The notes beneath the pieces are model-generated. The model was given only the letters and a program-made list of their open reading frames with translations, was not told the DNA's origin and ran no database searches. Shown here piece after piece: positions 6,802 to 10,503 of a stretch of 10,503 nucleotides of DNA (position 1 is the first letter of the stretch; every line of letters starts with the position of its first letter). Made by a program: the position numbers and the translations under genes. Source of the stretch: Bacteroidales bacterium UBA6207 (GTDB taxonomy: Bacteria; Bacteroidota; Bacteroidia; Bacteroidales; F082); NCBI GenBank assembly GCA_002421995.1, contig DISP01000203.1:1-10503 (forward strand). Reading direction: 5' to 3'.

Positions 6802-9123
6802 TCAGTTCACTTTTGTAAACTTTTCAACATAGGTTGCTGCTCCGGTTTTCACTACAATGAAATAAATCCCTTCTTTGATGCTGTTTATTTCGAGGTCGAA
6901 AGCCGATTCGTGGTCAATTGATTTCTGAAGCAGCATCCTGCCCTGTTGATCAACAAGTTTAACAGCGACAGCTTTCTCAGGCACAAGAATTCTTATTGCG
7001 CCTGTGGTTGCCGGATTAGGGAATAGTTGCAGTTTAGCTGCTTGTTTTTCGTCGCTTCCAACAGTTGAGAAACAGCTGATGGTTGCAGCCCAGCCAGGAT
7101 TTGTGACCGATCCATCAGAGTAGAACTGAAACGTCAAGCCTTTGCCACCATTGTTGGCAATAATAGTACCCGGAGAGTTTGTGCCACACCAGGTTCCAAG
7201 GAGTGGCGCACTGGTATTCAATCCGTTGTAAATTTTCAAACCATCATAATTGCAACTCGACTGTGCTTCCACATCAAACATGGTAAACACCACTTTGGTG
7301 AGTGCTTCTTCGGTATCGGGGACAATGGTCATGGTCATTGTTTGGTTGTTACCATAGCTAGCATCAGGTCCGCCCGGATCAAAGAACGTTCCTTCACAGG
7401 TAGCAAAAGTCCCGTTTGTCATAACATACATCGAGCTCACCTTGATCAGGTCAGTCTTGGTGATGGTGCTGCTTTGACCGGCCGCGTTGGTAACGGTGAG
7501 CTGCACATCAAATTCGCCTGAGTTGGGATAAGTGATGTTGACAGGGTTTTGCAAGGTTGAAGTTGAAGGTGTCCCTCCTTCGAATACCCAATTCCAGGAG
7601 ACGATGTTTTGACCCCAGGTGTTGTCGAAAAAGTTTACGTGGCTTCCTTTTGGGATGTTATAAGCGCTGGCAGTAAAGTCGGCAATAATGGTTCCGGGAC
7701 GCAGTTCCACATCCAGTTGTACCTTTTGCTTGTCGCTGATCGTCAGGTTTTGAATTGTTTTGGTATAATAGCCTTCTGCAGAAAAAGTGAGGCTATAGGT
7801 GCCGGCTTTGATGGGTCTTGAATAAAAACCTGAGGGGAGGCTGGTTTTCACATAGGAATTATCGAGATCATGTCCGATGATTTCGATTTTGGCAAGTATT
7901 GGATCACCTGTTATTGAGTCTGTTACGATCCCCTGAAATCCATAGGTAGCCTGTTTCAGGTAATTGAGGAACGAACGCTTGTTATAGTTCCAGAAAGATG
8001 GCAGCTGCGAAGCCGGCGGCAGTTTGGTCTCGGAAATCTCGAGTGTGAGTTCGCGGCATTGCTCAAAGTAATTCATATAATCTTGTCTTCCACCGTCAAT
8101 GGTGTACCAGTCATAACCATTGCTAATTCCGTTGTTAAGGTCGGTTAGGTATCCTGACGGAGCATGAAGATGAACAGTATCAGCATATTCACGGCAAATG
8201 TAAATCCACCAGTTGTCGTCGGCATGTCGTCGCACCCAGGTGTCCCAGGGATAATTAAGCACCTCGGCACCACCGTGAAAATTCACAGCCATCGAAAAAT
8301 TCCGCTCTTCGCCAAATGCCATGAAGTGAACGGTTTCAGGTTGCCAGGCATTGCCATCAGGGTGTGGGCCATCTTCCGGATCGGCGTAGTTACGATTGAG
8401 GTCAATATTGTTCATATTTCCTCTTCTTGCTCCATTCACGGTACTGTTGCCACCATAATAGGTGCCATCAGGATTGGCATCAGGATTGATCCAAATGTCG
8501 AGATTATCCACTATATAATTCACTTCGGCGTCAGTACCATAGTTTTGAAGCAGGTAGTCAATCAGGCGTAGCATCAGCACATAGCCGGTGGTTTCGTCGC
8601 CATGGATGGTTGAAGTGTATAAAAATTCAGGTTTTCCATCGGGATTGCCATTGTTTATGCGTACTGCTAGAAGCTGGCGACCACTTGACAAAGTGCCGAT
8701 ATTATGAAGTGAGCAGATTGCGGGATAGTTGGCGGCAAAAGCTTCCATCATGGCCACATAAGCCGGATAGGTTGGGTAAGTATCCCAATCATTCACACCT
8801 TTAAGCCCTTCAACATCCATCATTGGCTGATCGGCATATTCCATCGAAGGAGGCAACAACAACTCAGGCTTGAAACCAGCTTTCAGTAAATTCGCATACT
8901 GTAGCGGATTGGCATACGCAATGCATCCATTATCAGTGATTTGGTCAACAGAAACCAGCCTGTTGACATACTCAAGTTGTTTGGGACCATCAAGTTTGAG
9001 CCCAAAATAAAACTCCTGTCGTGCTGATTGAAGGAGTTCAAGGTCTTTCTGGCTTTGGGCGCTCAATTGACCGAACGTAAGGATCATGGCAACGATCATC
9101 ATCCATTTGTACAAAAAACTCAT
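6802..9123 (-). CDS. Secreted M14 zinc carboxypeptidase with regulatory-like, PKD and CUB-like domains and T9SS sorting tail
   Basis: With the start at 9123 the product has 773 residues; the ATG at 9177 would add 18 residues and overlap dapA. Residues 1-22 are a signal peptide (WMMIVAMILTFGQLSA). Residues 115-390 are an M14 carboxypeptidase domain: zinc ligands H174 and E177 in TIHGDETTG and H283 in NFHGG, substrate-binding R233/R234 and DLNRNY (241-246), probable Y340 in DWYTIDGGRQDY, and catalytic E362 in CRELTLEIS. The CxELTxE form and GGRQD point to the M14B (CPD/CPE/CPN-like) group, which often prefers C-terminal Lys or Arg; that preference is inference. Residues 393-475 are a carboxypeptidase regulatory-like beta domain (GIVTDSITGDPI). 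Residues 478-562 are a PKD domain (SWNWVFEGGTPS). Residues 576-685 resemble a CUB domain with four cysteines (CNYDGLKIYNG, TWCG). Residues 698-773 are a type A T9SS tail (LQLFPNPATTG, EGIYFIVV). The protein should digest peptides outside the cell or on its surface. It follows dapA by 10 bases. Confidence 0.93.
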   Translation of the reverse strand: MSFLYKWMMIVAMILTFGQLSAQSQKDLELLQSARQEFYFGLKLDGPKQLEYVNRLVSVDQITDNGCIAYANPLQYANLLKAGFKPELLLPPSMEYADQPMMDVEGLKGVNDWDTYPTYPAYVAMMEAFAANYPAICSLHNIGTLSSGRQLLAVRINNGNPDGKPEFLYTSTIHGDETTGYVLMLRLIDYLLQNYGTDAEVNYIVDNLDIWINPDANPDGTYYGGNSTVNGARRGNMNNIDLNRNYADPEDGPHPDGNAWQPETVHFMAFGEERNFSMAVNFHGGAEVLNYPWDTWVRRHADDNWWIYICREYADTVHLHAPSGYLTDLNNGISNGYDWYTIDGGRQDYMNYFEQCRELTLEISETKLPPASQLPSFWNYNKRSFLNYLKQATYGFQGIVTDSITGDPILAKIEIIGHDLDNSYVKTSLPSGFYSRPIKAGTYSLTFSAEGYYTKTIQNLTISDKQKVQLDVELRPGTIIADFTASAYNIPKGSHVNFFDNTWGQNIVSWNWVFEGGTPSTSTLQNPVNITYPNSGEFDVQLTVTNAAGQSSTITKTDLIKVSSMYVMTNGTFATCEGTFFDPGGPDASYGNNQTMTMTIVPDTEEALTKVVFTMFDVEAQSSCNYDGLKIYNGLNTSAPLLGTWCGTNSPGTIIANNGGKGLTFQFYSDGSVTNPGWAATISCFSTVGSDEKQAAKLQLFPNPATTGAIRILVPEKAVAVKLVDQQGRMLLQKSIDHESAFDLEINSIKEGIYFIVVKTGAATYVEKFTKVN

Positions 9124-9133
9124 CTTAAAAATA

Positions 9134-10021
9134 TTAGTGATTAAACAAAGTCCATTGATCTTCAATTTGTTTTGCAAGGTCGTAGCTCACCCTGGTCAGA
9201 GGCAGCCTCACCACATTGTCACAGAGGTTCATGTGGCTCATAAGTGCTTTGACACCGGCCGGGCTGCCTTCTGCAAAAAGCTGTCCAAAAAGTGTGAACA
9301 TTTTATAGTGTAGCGCACGTGCTTCGGCAAAGCGTTCGTTTAGCATCGCATTTACCATAGCAGAGAAATCAACCGTAAATGCATTGGCAGCAACTGATAT
9401 CACTCCCACAGCACCCGCAGCCATCAAAGGAAAAGTGATGCCATCGTCGCCTGAGATCACTTCAAAATGATCAGGCTTTTGACGGATGATATTCATGATT
9501 TGAAGCATGTCGCCCGAAGCTTCTTTCACCGCAACAATATTCTTGTGTTTTGCCGCGAGTTCAAGTGTTGTTGAAGCTTTCATATTGACTGCAGTACGGC
9601 CCGGAACATTATATAGAATAACCGGCAAACGACTTGCTTTTGCAACAGCATCAAAATGAGCATACAAACCCTCTTGTCCGGGCTTATTATAATATGGTGT
9701 AACCGAAAGGATGCCACTAAATCCATCCATCGGATCGTGTTCAAGTTGTTTAACAACAGCAGATGTATTGTTGCCGCCAACACCAAGCACAACAGGCACA
9801 CGCGCTGCAGCTGTGCTAATGATCGTTTCTCTCACCCTGAACTTCTCAACCTCGTCGAGCACAGGAGCTTCGCTGGTTGTTCCAAGCGCAACAAGATAGT
9901 CTGCACCTCCGGCAATCACATGTTCGACAACATTTTCCAATGCAGCAAGATCAACAGAATGATCGGCTTTGAAGGGAGTAATCAGGGCAACTCCTGTACC
10001 GCTGAATTCGAATTTATTCAT
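9134..10021 (-). CDS. dapA: 4-hydroxy-tetrahydrodipicolinate synthase
   Basis: The enzyme condenses pyruvate with aspartate semialdehyde, the first committed step to diaminopimelate and lysine, in the cytoplasm. The 295-residue product has normal length. It shows the Schiff-base lysine K166 in VAVKEASGD, the catalytic triad T49 (in GTTSE), Y111 (in TPYYNKPG) and Y137 (in LYNVPGR), and R142, which binds the carboxylate of the second substrate. The segment ISGDDGITFPLMAAG completes the TIM-barrel signature. The start at 10021 (MNKFEFSGTG) fits the family; the in-frame ATG at 10039 would add six residues that overlap a probable promoter box. GTTSE in place of the commoner GTTGE is a mild variation. 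The gene after it encodes the secreted M14 peptidase and is probably on the same transcript, an unusual partner for a biosynthetic enzyme. Confidence 0.97.
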   Translation of the reverse strand: MNKFEFSGTGVALITPFKADHSVDLAALENVVEHVIAGGADYLVALGTTSEAPVLDEVEKFRVRETIISTAAARVPVVLGVGGNNTSAVVKQLEHDPMDGFSGILSVTPYYNKPGQEGLYAHFDAVAKASRLPVILYNVPGRTAVNMKASTTLELAAKHKNIVAVKEASGDMLQIMNIIRQKPDHFEVISGDDGITFPLMAAGAVGVISVAANAFTVDFSAMVNAMLNERFAEARALHYKMFTLFGQLFAEGSPAGVKALMSHMNLCDNVVRLPLTRVSYDLAKQIEDQWTLFNH

Positions 10022-10036
10022 TTGTAAATAATCAAT

Positions 10037-10067
10037 CAAAAATAAATTTACACCATGTTATTTCAAT
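10037..10067 (-). promoter_or_regulatory. Candidate promoter of dapA
   Basis: On the - strand TATTTTTG (10044-10037) matches the -7 box TAnnTTTG, with ATTG (10067-10064) 19 bases upstream as a 3 of 4 match to the -33 box. The start would be near 10030, leaving a leader of only about ten bases. It overlaps the last codon and stop of the preceding gene. The region is very AT-rich, so a chance match is possible, and dapA could also be read through from upstream. Confidence 0.35.
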
Positions 10068-10069
10068 TT

Positions 10070-10503
10070 TCAATGCTTTCCGGACAAAGCATCGAGGTAG
10101 GACCTGCATTGCGTGATATAATCCTGAAACTCGGTTGCGGTTTGAGAGTATATCGAAACGGGATAAAGATGTTTGCAGTGCGACATGGGCGATCCAACCT
10201 TTAGTTCTGCATTTGCACAGGCCGCTATCACATGGTTATATAGCAAGTCGTTCTGATCAGCATTGATAAGCAAATCAAATGACTGGTTGCGGACGACATT
10301 TTGCAGGGCAGCAACGGGTTTCCCGAAGAAGTTAAAGCTCTTTTTCGAAATCTTCAACACCCCGTTATGAAAGCGGTAATCGGGTTTCTTCTCTTGCGAA
10401 AACTGAATAAAGGCAAGCAGATTGATTTCAGGAAAACTGTTTTGCAACCAATGGTAATGATGAATGGTATCCTGGTCGTTGGTGCTGACCAACACCAGCA
10501 ACG
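10070..10503 (-). CDS. DUF6913-like protein, C-terminal part (partial)
   Basis: The frame is open to the window edge, so the N-terminus is missing; about 144 codons are visible. The first codon that could be taken as a start (TTG at 10501) is probably internal. The sequence begins with a hydrophobic strand (LLVLVST), followed by an alpha/beta pattern, and contains FDLLINADQNDLLYNHVIAA followed by CANAELKVGSP. That segment (FDLLI-D ... A-A-xAKFKVG) resembles DUF6913, a Bacteroidota family of unknown function often found beside dapA. The family name is from memory of its motif and should be tested by profile search. It has no signal peptide or membrane segment in the visible part, so it is probably cytoplasmic. 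It ends 48 bases before dapA and may share its transcript. Confidence 0.6.
   Translation of the reverse strand, partial: LLVLVSTNDQDTIHHYHWLQNSFPEINLLAFIQFSQEKKPDYRFHNGVLKISKKSFNFFGKPVAALQNVVRNQSFDLLINADQNDLLYNHVIAACANAELKVGSPMSHCKHLYPVSIYSQTATEFQDYITQCRSYLDALSGKH

Noticed and set aside
10499..10501. TTG as the start of the DUF6913-like gene
   Set aside because: The frame stays open to the window edge and the protein begins in mid-strand, so this is almost certainly an internal leucine codon.
1..10503. Mobile elements, CRISPR arrays, tRNA or rRNA genes
   Set aside because: No transposase or integrase motifs, no direct repeats with regular spacing and no tRNA-like or rRNA-like sequence were seen; nearly all DNA is accounted for by ordinary chromosomal genes.

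Overview
The window looks like chromosomal DNA from a member of the Bacteroidota. The support is a C-terminal type A Por-secretion (T9SS) tail on a secreted peptidase, Bacteroidota-style promoters (TAnnTTTG at -7 with TTTG-like -33 boxes), few clear Shine-Dalgarno sites, an ECF sigma factor paired with an anti-sigma protein that ends in an outer-membrane barrel, an LVIVD-repeat lipoprotein, and a DUF6913-like gene next to dapA. I cannot fix the genus from the sequence. No mobile element, CRISPR array, tRNA or rRNA was seen.

Layout, left to right. The 3' end of an acetyl-CoA synthetase gene (acs) runs on the + strand from the window edge to 237. Everything else reads on the - strand. Position 353-1132 encodes an exported protein with a small N-terminal beta domain and a predicted outer-membrane barrel; a doubtful 63-codon ORF lies just upstream of it. 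A strong hairpin at 1346-1377 ends a three-gene operon read from about 4860 down to 1432: an ECF sigma factor, an overlapping anti-sigma protein with one inner-membrane helix and a C-terminal barrel, and an LVIVD beta-propeller lipoprotein. Upstream of it lies pckA (ATP-dependent PEP carboxykinase), with its own promoter and terminator. Next comes a dapA-peptidase pair: dapA (lysine and diaminopimelate synthesis) followed after 10 bases by a T9SS-secreted M14 zinc carboxypeptidase with regulatory-like, PKD and CUB-like domains, closed by a terminator at 6747-6777. The right edge holds the 3' part of a DUF6913-like gene.

Functionally, acs and pckA are central carbon enzymes (acetate activation; the oxaloacetate/PEP node). 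The most distinctive part is the envelope-signalling operon at 1432-4714. Its anti-sigma protein has the layout of the dual membrane-spanning anti-sigma factors described in Bacteroides, in which one polypeptide is thought to link the outer membrane to a cytoplasmic sigma factor. The architecture is therefore not new, but this copy carries two tandem cytoplasmic motifs and is followed by a propeller lipoprotein that is a candidate sensor, ligand or target. I see no convincing wholly undescribed system in this window.
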